From positions 24,503 to 88,502 of the forward strand of contig CAWEYC010000009.1 of the NCBI GenBank assembly GCA_963813195.1: a stretch of DNA of 64,000 nucleotides, read 5' to 3'. The notes below the pieces were generated by a model that saw nothing but the letters and a program-made list of their open reading frames with translations, had not been told where the DNA came from and made no database searches. Shown here piece by piece: positions 9,049 through 17,074 of the stretch. Position 1 is the first letter of the stretch. Each line of letters opens with the position of its first letter. The DNA is from Roseiarcus sp963813195 (GTDB taxonomy: Bacteria > Pseudomonadota > Alphaproteobacteria > Rhizobiales > Beijerinckiaceae). A program made the position numbers and the translations under genes.

Positions 9049-9837
9049 TTAGCCCTTCATATTCGAAATCGTGCCGGACATCTGATCCGCGGCCTGGATG
9101 ACCTTCGAATTCATCTCATAGGCGCGCTGAGCGGCGATCAGGTTGGTGATCTCCGTCACCGGATCGACGTTCGAGGCCTCGAGATACCCCTGCTGGAGTA
9201 TTCCGAAGGCGGTGTCGCCGGGAACGCCGACCTGTGGTTGTCCCGACGCCGCTGTCTGCTGAAAGAGATTACTCCCCAGGGCCTGCAGCCCGGCGTCGTT
9301 GATGAAGTTGGCGATCGTCAACTGGCCAAGAGTTTGCGGCGCGGTGGTTCCCGGAATCGTCGCAGTGACCAGACCGCTCTGGCTGATGGTGACGCTTGTC
9401 GCGGTTTGCGGGATCAGAATCGGCGGAGTGATGGTGAAGCCGTCCGAGGTCACCAATTGCCCCGTGGCGTTGGTGTTGAACGCGCCGTCGCGCGTATAGA
9501 CGGTTTCGCCCGTTGGGGTTGTCACCTGGAACCAACCGCGTCCGTTGATCGCGAGATCGAGCGAGTTGCCGGTGTTGGTGAGGGCGCCTTCGATGTTCAG
9601 GGTGCGGATCGCGGAAGTGCGGACGCCGAGCCCGATCTGCGCGCCTTCAGGCACCGTGGCGTCGCGGCCGCGAGTGCTGACGCCCATCAGACGCTCGGTC
9701 TGATAGATCAGATCCGTGAATTCCGCGCGCGAGCGCTTGAATCCGGTGGTGTTGAGGTTGGCGATATTGTTGGCGATGACGTCGAGATTTTGCTCTTGAG
9801 CGTTCATGCCAGTCGCTGCGATCGAAAGCGCTTCCAT
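9049..9837 (-). CDS. flgG: FlgG, distal rod protein
   Basis: A 262-residue FlgG starting MEALSIAATGMNAQEQNLDVIANNIANLNTTGFK, the textbook distal-rod opening. The C-terminus ends with GYLEASNVDPVTEITNLIAAQRAYEMNSKVIQAADQM. It forms the distal rod that passes through the P and L rings. Length matches the family (about 260). It lies between fliE and flgA in the rod and ring operon. Confidence 0.97.
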   Translation of the reverse strand: MEALSIAATGMNAQEQNLDVIANNIANLNTTGFKRSRAEFTDLIYQTERLMGVSTRGRDATVPEGAQIGLGVRTSAIRTLNIEGALTNTGNSLDLAINGRGWFQVTTPTGETVYTRDGAFNTNATGQLVTSDGFTITPPILIPQTATSVTISQSGLVTATIPGTTAPQTLGQLTIANFINDAGLQALGSNLFQQTAASGQPQVGVPGDTAFGILQQGYLEASNVDPVTEITNLIAAQRAYEMNSKVIQAADQMSGTISNMKG

Positions 9838-9865
9838 TCCTTGAACCTTCCGTTGCGCGGACGCG

Positions 9866-10183
9866 TCAGATCGTCATCCGCGAGATTTCCTGATAGGCGG
9901 AGACGGCCTTATCGCGGATCGCCAACGTCTGTTGCAGCGTGCGTTGTGCGCTCATGACCGCCTCGACAACCTTGAACGGCTGCATCTTTCCCTGCAGCCC
10001 TTGAATCGCCGCCGCTTCGCCGGATTGCAATGAGCTGATCGTGTCGTTGACGACTTGGCCCAAGGTCTGCCCGAATGTAGGCCCGGACGCCGAGGCCGAG
10101 GCGGCTCCGGTCGCCCCACGCGGAGCGCTGGGCGCCAGTTGACTGTCGATCGCGCCGAGCGCGGATATGCCTTCAATCGCCAT
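9866..10183 (-). CDS. fliE: FliE, MS-ring/rod junction protein
   Basis: A 105-residue FliE. The C-terminal KVVEAVMSAQRTLQQTLAIRDKAVSAYQEISRM region is diagnostic; the N-terminus is Ala/Ser/Gly-rich. FliE connects the FliF MS ring to the proximal rod. It normally follows flgC directly; here 254 bp separate them, holding a possible small ORF on the other strand (10245-10367). Confidence 0.94.
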   Translation of the reverse strand: MAIEGISALGAIDSQLAPSAPRGATGAASASASGPTFGQTLGQVVNDTISSLQSGEAAAIQGLQGKMQPFKVVEAVMSAQRTLQQTLAIRDKAVSAYQEISRMTI

Positions 10184-10244
10184 TCTGTTTCCTCGCGCTA
10201 TCCCCAGCCTGATTGCCAGGGACCTACGCGGCTCCCTTGCTCGA

Positions 10245-10367
10245 ATGATGGACTACTTCGAAGTCGTCCTGTCGCGTCTCCTGCGCGGTCGCGCGCCGGA
10301 AGGCGACCCCGCCTCGACCGTCGCCTGGCTCGGCGAGGCTCTGTCGAAAACGGTTGCGAACCACTAA
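10245..10367 (+). CDS. Possible 40-residue small protein between fliE and flgC
   Basis: A short plus-strand frame begins with tandem ATG codons (10245 or 10248) and ends TAA at 10365-10367. The product reads MMDYFEVVLSRLLRG at its start and is mostly helical in composition. Third codon positions are strongly G/C, like the real genes here and unlike most shadow frames. It fills an otherwise unexplained 254-bp gap in a tightly packed operon. There is no clear ribosome binding site and I recognise no family, so this is only a candidate. Confidence 0.3.
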   Translation: MMDYFEVVLSRLLRGRAPEGDPASTVAWLGEALSKTVANH

Positions 10368-10437
10368 AAACTCCGAATCAGATGAGTCCCGACCGAAGCG
10401 GCCGTTTCCCAGAAGCGCCGCCCGGCGCGTGAAGGCG

Positions 10438-10857
10438 TCAAGCGTCCTTGAGCAAATTGACCGTCATGCTCAACAGATCCGCCGACTGCTTCGCGACCTG
10501 CAAATTCGCCTCGTAAGTTCGATTCGCCTCGCGCATGTCTGCCAATTCGGTCAGCATGTCGACGTTGGGCATTTTGACAAATCCGTTTTCGTCTGCGGCC
10601 GGGTTGCCCGGGTCGTGTTCGACTTTGAATGGCGTTTCGTCGTGGCCGATGGACTTCACGCGGACCAAGGACAGCCCCGCCGCACGATCCATTTCGTTTT
10701 CGAACGATATGGTCTGTCGCGCGTAGGGATCGGCGCCGGGCGTGCTTCCAGTCGATTGAGAATTCGCAATATTCTCCGAAATGATGCGCAGCCGGACCGA
10801 TTGGGCCTCCAGGCCGGCGCCGGCGATGGTCAGCGATGATTGCAGAGGATCGGGCAT
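10438..10857 (-). CDS. flgC: FlgC, proximal rod protein
   Basis: A 139-residue FlgC with the rod motif LRIISENIANSQSTGSTPGADPYARQ near residues 23-48 and the C-terminal PNVDMLTELADMREANRTYEANLQV. It forms the proximal rod with FlgB and FlgF. It follows flgB with a 5-bp gap. Confidence 0.96.
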   Translation of the reverse strand: MPDPLQSSLTIAGAGLEAQSVRLRIISENIANSQSTGSTPGADPYARQTISFENEMDRAAGLSLVRVKSIGHDETPFKVEHDPGNPAADENGFVKMPNVDMLTELADMREANRTYEANLQVAKQSADLLSMTVNLLKDA

Positions 10858-10862
10858 GGTGC

Positions 10863-11240
10863 TTACTTCAACGCCGACATAATCATTTGCTGAACAGCCC
10901 TCTTGATGTTCGTGCTCATAGAGTACGCGCGGTTCACGTCGCCGAGGTTGATCATTTCCTGTTCAAGGCGGACCGAATTGCCGGACAACGTTTCGTCCGA
11001 GGGTTCGGACTCGATGACGCGCGCAGCGGTAAGTTCATCTTCCGGCGGCGTCATATGCATCGGGTTCGTCGTCACCATTGTAACCTGCGTACTGTCGAGC
11101 ACAGTCGAGAACGGCTGCAATTCCTTCGCCCGGTAACCCGGCGTGTTGGCGTTGGCGACGTTGCCCGCGATTAGCGCTTCGCGGGCCGACAGCCATTGCG
11201 TCCTTTGCGAGGCGAGCTGAAGAATGTAGGGTTGCGACAC
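10863..11240 (-). CDS. flgB: FlgB, proximal rod protein
   Basis: A 125-residue FlgB: the N-terminal ALIAGNVANANTPGYRAKEL motif and the C-terminal EMINLGDVNRAYSMSTNIKRAVQQMI helix identify it. It is one of the three proximal rod proteins. It is the first rod gene after an unidentified ORF and flhB, and is tightly linked to flgC. Confidence 0.95.
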   Translation of the reverse strand: MSQPYILQLASQRTQWLSAREALIAGNVANANTPGYRAKELQPFSTVLDSTQVTMVTTNPMHMTPPEDELTAARVIESEPSDETLSGNSVRLEQEMINLGDVNRAYSMSTNIKRAVQQMIMSALK

Positions 11241-11275
11241 GCGTCAAATCCCGGTCAATGGCACCTTCATCGAAT

Positions 11276-11791
11276 TTACGCGTCCCGCCTTGCTCCAGGC
11301 TTGCGCCGCGGGCGCCGCCGGAGGAAGTCGATGTGGCCGAAGACGTTCCCGCCGGGAGCGCGCGGCGGCCGCAACCGGGCCGCCTCGATCGCTGCAGAAA
11401 GGCGCTCCTCTTTTGCGGCGCCGTCGAGATTGGCGTCGTCGAAGAGGACCTCGACGACATCGACCGCGGCGCGCTTGCGGCCGATCATCAATCGGAAAAA
11501 CGCAGAGACCGCCCCGTGGCGAAATTCCATGTCCAGCCGGACGATCGGCGTGGAATCCCACTGCACGTCGCACCCCGCGGAGAGCGCATACCGCAGCGTC
11601 CCGCTCTTAAAGAACAGTTCGCTCGACGAGTTGACGAGGTCGGCGATGTTGGCCGCCTGTTCGCCGCGAATCATAAGGATCAACTCCGAGGGATCGGCAA
11701 GCCGCAGTTCTGTCGCAACCTCGACCATCGCGTTGGCGATCATTTCCTCGTGGACGAGGCGTCGAGCCTCTACAGGTCGATTGTCCATCAT
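11276..11791 (-). CDS. Unidentified protein between flhB and flgB
   Basis: A 171-residue soluble protein starting MMDNRPVEARRLVHEEM at 11791, one base after the flhB stop region, so probably translated from the same mRNA. It has no signal peptide or membrane segment. The C-terminus is very Arg/Pro-rich (RRRPRRKPGARR). I do not recognise the family. Its place inside a flagellar operon between flhB and flgB suggests a role in flagellar assembly or regulation, but that is inference from position only. Confidence 0.72.
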   Translation of the reverse strand: MMDNRPVEARRLVHEEMIANAMVEVATELRLADPSELILMIRGEQAANIADLVNSSSELFFKSGTLRYALSAGCDVQWDSTPIVRLDMEFRHGAVSAFFRLMIGRKRAAVDVVEVLFDDANLDGAAKEERLSAAIEAARLRPPRAPGGNVFGHIDFLRRRPRRKPGARRDA

Positions 11792-11792
11792 G

Positions 11793-12881
11793 TCACTTAT
11801 TCCTTACCAGAGGCCAGAAGCCCTTCTTTTCTTGGATCAAATGCACGATTTCGGCGACTGCTCGATAGAACTCGGAAGGAATGGTGCTGTCGACTGCCAC
11901 GGCACTGTAAAGAGCTCGGGCGAGTGGCTTGTCCTCGACGATCGGGACGGAATGTTCCTCCGCGATCTCGCGGATCTTGAGAGCGATGAGGTCGACGCCT
12001 TTTGCGAGCACGACTGGGGCGCCGCCCTCCGCGCGCACGTATCGCATCGCGACCGCGTAGTGCGTGGGATTGACAACGACCATCGTCGCCTTCGGCACCG
12101 CCGAGAGCATTCGCTTGCGAGAGCGGTCGAGACGAAGCGAGCGCAGGCGCGCCTTCATCATTCGGTCGCCTTCGGTCTGCTTAATTTCTTCCTTGAGCTC
12201 ATAGCGGCTCATGCGCTGGTCGCGACGCCAGTGGATGCGCGCCCAAACGACGTCCGCCGACGCGACGACGAGCGTGGCCACCAGAACCGCGGCGACGACG
12301 TCCACGCAGATTTTGAGGATGCGTTGGGGCAAAGTGCCGACGTCGAGAAACATCGCCGACGTCAGCACAAATTTCTGTCCCGCGAGAATGGTCGCGACGA
12401 TTCCCGCGACCGCGACGATCTTCACCAGGCTCTTCAGGAATTCAGTCCAACCGCGCGGACCGAACACGCGCGAAAAGCCGGCGGCGGGCGAAATTCGCGC
12501 AAGATCGGGCATGATGCGGTCGAGCACGATGCGGGGCGCATTTTGCGCGATTGAGGCTATCACGCCAGAGACCATCAGCAACAGCAACGTCGGCGCAAGA
12601 AATTGGCCGGCGGCGATCAACATGACCGCGCCAAGCGCGACCACGTCGGTTTCGCGCTCGAGCCTCCAACCGGCCGGGTCGTCGAGAAAATGAATCAACG
12701 TCCCAATGAATTCCACCGTTCGTCCTGGCAGGACGAACACCAGGATGATCAACATTGCGGCCAGAGAAAAAAGAATCGTCACTTCGCGGGAGACAGGCAC
12801 GACGCCGCGCTCAATGGCGTCATTGAGTTTCTTCTCTGTGGCCTCCTCGGTTTTGCTGTCCGTATCTTGATCGTCGCTCAT
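11793..12881 (-). CDS. flhB: FlhB, flagellar export substrate-specificity switch
   Basis: A 362-residue FlhB with four membrane segments (near residues 34-52, 84-108, 150-170, 190-212) and a cytoplasmic domain holding the autocleavage motif NPTH at residues 271-274, followed by YAVAMRY. FlhB switches export from rod/hook to filament proteins after hook completion, with FliK (21498-23084) as the ruler. The charged N-terminal tail (DDQDTDSKTEEATEKKLNDA) is typical. Confidence 0.97.
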   Translation of the reverse strand: MSDDQDTDSKTEEATEKKLNDAIERGVVPVSREVTILFSLAAMLIILVFVLPGRTVEFIGTLIHFLDDPAGWRLERETDVVALGAVMLIAAGQFLAPTLLLLMVSGVIASIAQNAPRIVLDRIMPDLARISPAAGFSRVFGPRGWTEFLKSLVKIVAVAGIVATILAGQKFVLTSAMFLDVGTLPQRILKICVDVVAAVLVATLVVASADVVWARIHWRRDQRMSRYELKEEIKQTEGDRMMKARLRSLRLDRSRKRMLSAVPKATMVVVNPTHYAVAMRYVRAEGGAPVVLAKGVDLIALKIREIAEEHSVPIVEDKPLARALYSAVAVDSTIPSEFYRAVAEIVHLIQEKKGFWPLVRNK

Positions 12882-12893
12882 CTGTGCGTCCGG

Positions 12894-13925
12894 TCAGGCC
12901 CAGGCGGCTTCGACGCCGTCGGGCGGGGGGATTTCGATTTCGCTTCTTTGCGCCATACGCAGCACGAGATCGACGATTTGCTTGCGCGCCTTCGCGACTT
13001 CACGCTGCGGCGCGTTGGAGGCGGTCGAGAGTTCGCCCTCGACGAGGCGGCGTGCGCGCGAAGCCATGGAGGAGAGCACGACGTCGCGAAATTCCGCATC
13101 GGTGCCGCGTAGCGCGAGGACGACGACCTCGGTCGCAAGCTTGTCCAAGACAGTAGCGCGAGCGCGCTGCGAGAGGCGAGGCAGGTCGTCGAACGAAAAC
13201 AGCATCTTCATGACGATCCGCGCTTCCTTCGGCCGGGCCGCAGTCAGCGTCTTCATGACGTCGCGAGCGTCCAACGGCTCCAGGTTGTTGATGATCTCCG
13301 CGATGCGCGTGTGATTGTCGAGTCCAGCGGCCCGTGCGGCCAAAGCCGCAAGCTCGGCCCGTATGGCGTCTTCGATAATGCGCTGCGCCTCCTCGGAGAC
13401 CGTGGGGCGCGAAATCATCGCGCACAGAACGTCGTTGCGCGTGTCGCGCGGTAACTGCGCAACGATCTGCGCCGCGAGGGGCGGCTCCAATTTCGAAAGG
13501 ATAAATGTCGCGGTCAAAGGGTGCTCGCTGGTCAAATAGGCGCAGAGCACGGATTCGGAAACTCCCGCGAGGGCCTTCCAGACATTGCCACCACCGCCGA
13601 ACACGTCCGACATGATGTCGGCGACCTGGTCGGGCGGGACCGCGTCAGTCAACAGTTCGCGCGCTTGTCCGACGTCGCCGAGAAGCTTCGCGCCGGCGGA
13701 GAACTCGGAGGTGAATTCGTCGACGAGCGATTCGAGCGCAGCCAGGGACACCGTTCCGAGTTGGGCCGCGGCGCGCGTGACCTCACGCAACTCATGCGGT
13801 TCGAGGTGTTTCAGCATCCGCGTCGCTGGCGGCTTGCCCATCGCGAGCAAGATCGCCGCGGCCTTCTGGGCCCCGGCGTAATTGTGCGCTCCCTCGGGCG
13901 AGTCGTCAGCGGAGTCCGTGTCCAT
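12894..13925 (-). CDS. fliG: FliG, flagellar motor switch protein
   Basis: A 343-residue FliG. Recognisable parts are AAAILLAMGKPPATRMLKHLEP near the N-terminus, the EHPLTATFILSKLEPPLAAQIVAQLP middle domain and the torque-generating C-terminal domain (MLFSFDDLPRLSQRARATVLDKL). It couples the MS ring (FliF) to the C ring and contacts MotA. It is followed by flhB in a divergence-free run fliM-fliN-fliG-flhB. Confidence 0.95.
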   Translation of the reverse strand: MDTDSADDSPEGAHNYAGAQKAAAILLAMGKPPATRMLKHLEPHELREVTRAAAQLGTVSLAALESLVDEFTSEFSAGAKLLGDVGQARELLTDAVPPDQVADIMSDVFGGGGNVWKALAGVSESVLCAYLTSEHPLTATFILSKLEPPLAAQIVAQLPRDTRNDVLCAMISRPTVSEEAQRIIEDAIRAELAALAARAAGLDNHTRIAEIINNLEPLDARDVMKTLTAARPKEARIVMKMLFSFDDLPRLSQRARATVLDKLATEVVVLALRGTDAEFRDVVLSSMASRARRLVEGELSTASNAPQREVAKARKQIVDLVLRMAQRSEIEIPPPDGVEAAWA

Positions 13926-13939
13926 AGCGGTTTGGCCCT

Positions 13940-14278
13940 CTATGCGGCGCGATAGTCGCGCGAAGAGGCGACGATCTCGGTTAGAGAGACACCGTAGCGA
14001 GCGCTGTCCTCATCGACGACCACCACTTCGCCGCGCGCGATCACGCGGCCGTTCACCACGATATTCACTGGATCGCCCACTTTTTGATCGAGCGAAATGA
14101 CAGCGCCGCGTCCAAGCTTCATGAGGCTCGCGACAGGCATCGTGGTCGCCCCGAGCACGACTTGCACGGTGACGGGAATCGAGAGGATCGCATCGTATTT
14201 CGACGGGGCCGAGGGTGACGCGCCTGTCGCCACATCGGCTTCCCGGGCGCCGCCTTGTGTTTCAAAGTTATCGTCCAT
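13940..14278 (-). CDS. fliN: FliN, flagellar motor switch protein
   Basis: A 112-residue FliN with the SpoA/C-ring domain: ILSIPVTVQVVLGATTMPVASLMKLGRGAVISLDQ, VNIVVNGRVIARGEVVVVDE and a C-terminal YGVSLTEIV. It forms the lower C ring with FliM. It lies between fliM and fliG, as in other Hyphomicrobiales. Confidence 0.95.
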   Translation of the reverse strand: MDDNFETQGGAREADVATGASPSAPSKYDAILSIPVTVQVVLGATTMPVASLMKLGRGAVISLDQKVGDPVNIVVNGRVIARGEVVVVDEDSARYGVSLTEIVASSRDYRAA

Positions 14279-14329
14279 GGTTCAGACCTCTTTTTCCTCG
14301 GTTGCTCGTTCCGTTCGCCAGCGAGGCTG

Positions 14330-15265
14330 TCAGTGAATGGACGCCGCTGCCGCGATGTCGCTCTCCGGTTCGATGCCCTCCTCGACTTCAAGGGCGTAGC
14401 GGCCGTCGCCGTCGCCGAGCTTGCACCAGAACATTTCGCGTCCGGCGCATTCGAGCCGCACGCGGCCCATTCCCGCGCCGTGCAAATTCAGCACCTGTCC
14501 GATCGCGAGATCGGCGATATCGCCCAGCGTCATTTCGAAGACGTCCAAGACCGCGGTGACCGTGACCCGCGTCTTTGTCACTCGGGCTTCCATCTGCTGT
14601 TTCCAGCGCGGATCTGACGCCAGGGCCTCGCCGCCCGGATCGAACGAGAGATTCTTGCGTATCGGCAGGAGCAATGTCTGCGGTAAGAGGACGGTAAGGG
14701 TTGTGGAGCCGGCCGACGTCTCGATTGCCAGCTTCGCGACGGCGGCGGGCATGTCGCGGCGTCCGAGAGCATAGGCGTCTTCCAACGTTTCCAGGCGCTC
14801 GAAGCTCAACGCGAGACTTGCGATCTGGGCGAATCCCTTGTCCAGCGCCTTCCCCAAACAGCGCGCGAGTTCGGCGAGGAGGCTCGTCTCTATCCCGGTA
14901 GGGGGGCGGTTCGCGGGTGTGGGCGCCACAGCGTCTTGTTCGCCGCCGAAGACCGCGGCGACGAGCGCGCCGACGACTTGCTGATCGAAGATCAGCAGCA
15001 TACGGGTGTCGGTCCCCGTGCAGCGCAGGACGGCGGCGGTTAGGCCCTCGGATTGGCCGACCAGTTGAAATACGGTTGTCGACTTAATCTCGTCGATCGT
15101 CCCGGACCAGGATGCCTTGCAGAGCGGCGCCAGCGCCTCAGAGATGTTCAGGGCGAATTGTTCGATCGCAAAGCCGAGTCCCGGCATTCGCTCGATCGAA
15201 AGATCCGACTGCGAGGTTTGCAGCCAGGGCGCGGTCGTCGCGATATCGCGATCCTCGATCGGCAT
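14330..15265 (-). CDS. fliM: FliM, flagellar motor switch protein
   Basis: A 311-residue protein with the FliM layout: a divergent CheC-like middle domain (residues about 40-220) and a C-terminal SpoA domain (VTVTAVLDVFEMTLGDIADLAIGQVLNL). The N-terminal CheY-binding helix of enteric FliM is not obvious, as in rhizobial FliM proteins. It binds phosphorylated CheY and changes or slows rotation. It is one codon from motA in the same direction. Confidence 0.88.
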   Translation of the reverse strand: MPIEDRDIATTAPWLQTSQSDLSIERMPGLGFAIEQFALNISEALAPLCKASWSGTIDEIKSTTVFQLVGQSEGLTAAVLRCTGTDTRMLLIFDQQVVGALVAAVFGGEQDAVAPTPANRPPTGIETSLLAELARCLGKALDKGFAQIASLALSFERLETLEDAYALGRRDMPAAVAKLAIETSAGSTTLTVLLPQTLLLPIRKNLSFDPGGEALASDPRWKQQMEARVTKTRVTVTAVLDVFEMTLGDIADLAIGQVLNLHGAGMGRVRLECAGREMFWCKLGDGDGRYALEVEEGIEPESDIAAAASIH

Positions 15266-15268
15266 GGT

Positions 15269-16159
15269 TTACGCCGCTTCCTGGATCGCCACGTCGGCCA
15301 GAGGCGTCGGGCTGGCGATGGTTTCGTTCTCGACCGTGTCGATTGTCGGACGTTCTTTGGAGGGAATCGTCTTGCGTCCGAATTCAACGGCGACTTGCGG
15401 CATGGCTCCGTTCATGAACGCCAGAAGGCTTTGCTTGATCAGCGTGAAGAGGCGGAGCTGCTTCTGGCGAACCGTCTTGATTTTCAACGCGACCGGGGCG
15501 ACGACGGCGTAAGACAAGAAAATACCGGCGAACGTGCCTACGAGTGCGGCGCCAATCAGCCCGCCCAGAGCTTCAGGCGACTGGTCGAGAGCGCCCATCG
15601 CGTGGATTATTCCGAGCACGGCGGCGACGATGCCCAGGGCGGGAAGACCATCGGCCACCGCGTTCAGCGCGTGCACCGGCTTGTACCGATCGTGAGAGAG
15701 CGTTTCGATCTCCTCATCCATCAGAGCTTCGATTTCGTGGGTCTTGGCGTTGCCAATGATTATCAGACGGCCATAGTCGCAAATGAAGGTGAGAAGATCG
15801 CCGTTGGCGAGCAGGCGCGGAAAGCCCTTGAAGATTTCCGATTCCTTGGGATTGTCGAAATGCCCTTCCACTTCACCGCGGGACTTGCCACGCAATTCGC
15901 GCATCAGGGCGTGCATCGCGCTGAGAACGTCGAGGTAGTCGCGCGGCTTCGGCACTTTGTCGGAAATTGCCTCGAAGATCGCCTTGCCGCAATCCTTGAT
16001 TGTCGCCAGGGGGTTGGCGACAATGAAGATTCCGAGCGCGGCGCCGCCGATGATGAGGAACTCGAACGGTTGAACCAACACCTCAAGATGGCCGCCGAGC
16101 GCCCCGTAGCCGCCGAGAATGCTCCCGACGGCGATGACTAGTCCGATGATGAAATTCAA
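15269..16159 (-). CDS. motA: MotA, stator proton-channel protein
   Basis: MotA of 296 residues with four membrane segments. I choose the TTG at 16159 as start: it gives the standard opening (M)NFIIGLVIAVGSILGGYGALGG and has a GGGAGAGA binding site directly upstream; no in-frame ATG fits this better. The PALGIVAAVLGIIHAMGALDQSPE segment with the conserved proline is typical. It forms the stator with MotB (24259-25569). The gene diverges from flgF across 146 bp, a likely control region. Confidence 0.93.
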   Translation of the reverse strand: MNFIIGLVIAVGSILGGYGALGGHLEVLVQPFEFLIIGGAALGIFIVANPLATIKDCGKAIFEAISDKVPKPRDYLDVLSAMHALMRELRGKSRGEVEGHFDNPKESEIFKGFPRLLANGDLLTFICDYGRLIIIGNAKTHEIEALMDEEIETLSHDRYKPVHALNAVADGLPALGIVAAVLGIIHAMGALDQSPEALGGLIGAALVGTFAGIFLSYAVVAPVALKIKTVRQKQLRLFTLIKQSLLAFMNGAMPQVAVEFGRKTIPSKERPTIDTVENETIASPTPLADVAIQEAA

Positions 16160-16305
16160 TTCTCTCTCCCTCGCTCGGCCCGATGACCGTGCAGCTTTAA
16201 ACTTACGCCAGGCTGGTTTTCTCGAGGTCAGCCTCATGCAAGGCCGCTGGCCGATCTTTTCGGCAGGGCGGGCCAGGAATTGGCGCGCCGTCTACGGGTC
16301 TCGGC

Positions 16306-17025
16306 ATGCAGAATGGTCTTTACGTCGCCTTATCGGCGCAAATTGCTTTGGAGCGACGGTTGGAGACTATCGCCAACAACGTCGCGAACATGAATACAGT
16401 CGGCTTTCGCGCCGATGGCGTGTCCTTCGCGACCGAACTCGCCAAAGCCGGCGACAACAACATCGCTTATGTCTCGACGGGCACCTCCTACATAACCCGC
16501 AATACCGGCGCTATGGTAAAAACCGGCAACCCATTCGATGTCGCGGTGCAGGGCGACGGCTGGATTGCGATCGAAACCGCAAACGGGGTTGCTTACACTC
16601 GCGACGGCCGAATGCGGATTTCCGACGACGGCGCTCTGCAGACGCTCAACGGCAATGCTGTCCTCGATGCGGGCGGCGCGCCGATTATGCTCGATCCTGG
16701 GGCAAGCGCGCCGACGATCTCAAGCGATGGCATGATCGCCCAAGACGGCAAGCAGGTTGGCGCGATCGGTCTCTATGAGATCGATGCGGACGCAAAGCTG
16801 ACGCGCACAGAGAATTCCGGCGTCATACCCGACAAGCCGCCGACGCCCATTCTCGACTTCACGTCAAATGGCGTCGTTCAAGGCTTCGTCGAAAGCAGCA
16901 ATGTCAATCCGATCGAGGAAATGACCAAGCTGATCGCGGTGACGCGAGCGTTCGACGGCGTCAACTCGCAGGTGACGCAGACGGAAAGCTCGCTGCAGGA
17001 CGCCATTAAGACACTCGGCGCCTAG
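16306..17025 (+). CDS. flgF: FlgF, proximal rod protein
   Basis: A 239-residue FlgF starting MQNGLYVALSAQIALERRLETIANNVANMNTVGFRADG, with the axial C-terminal motif ESSNVNPIEEMTKLIAVTRAFDGV. It is the distal-most proximal-rod component. It is transcribed with fliI, opposite to the neighbouring motA-fliM operon, the same arrangement as in Sinorhizobium-type clusters. Confidence 0.95.
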   Translation: MQNGLYVALSAQIALERRLETIANNVANMNTVGFRADGVSFATELAKAGDNNIAYVSTGTSYITRNTGAMVKTGNPFDVAVQGDGWIAIETANGVAYTRDGRMRISDDGALQTLNGNAVLDAGGAPIMLDPGASAPTISSDGMIAQDGKQVGAIGLYEIDADAKLTRTENSGVIPDKPPTPILDFTSNGVVQGFVESSNVNPIEEMTKLIAVTRAFDGVNSQVTQTESSLQDAIKTLGA

Positions 17026-17074
17026 TTTCTCGCTCACTTGGGCGTGCGATCAAATCGAACACTGGGGTTGGCGC

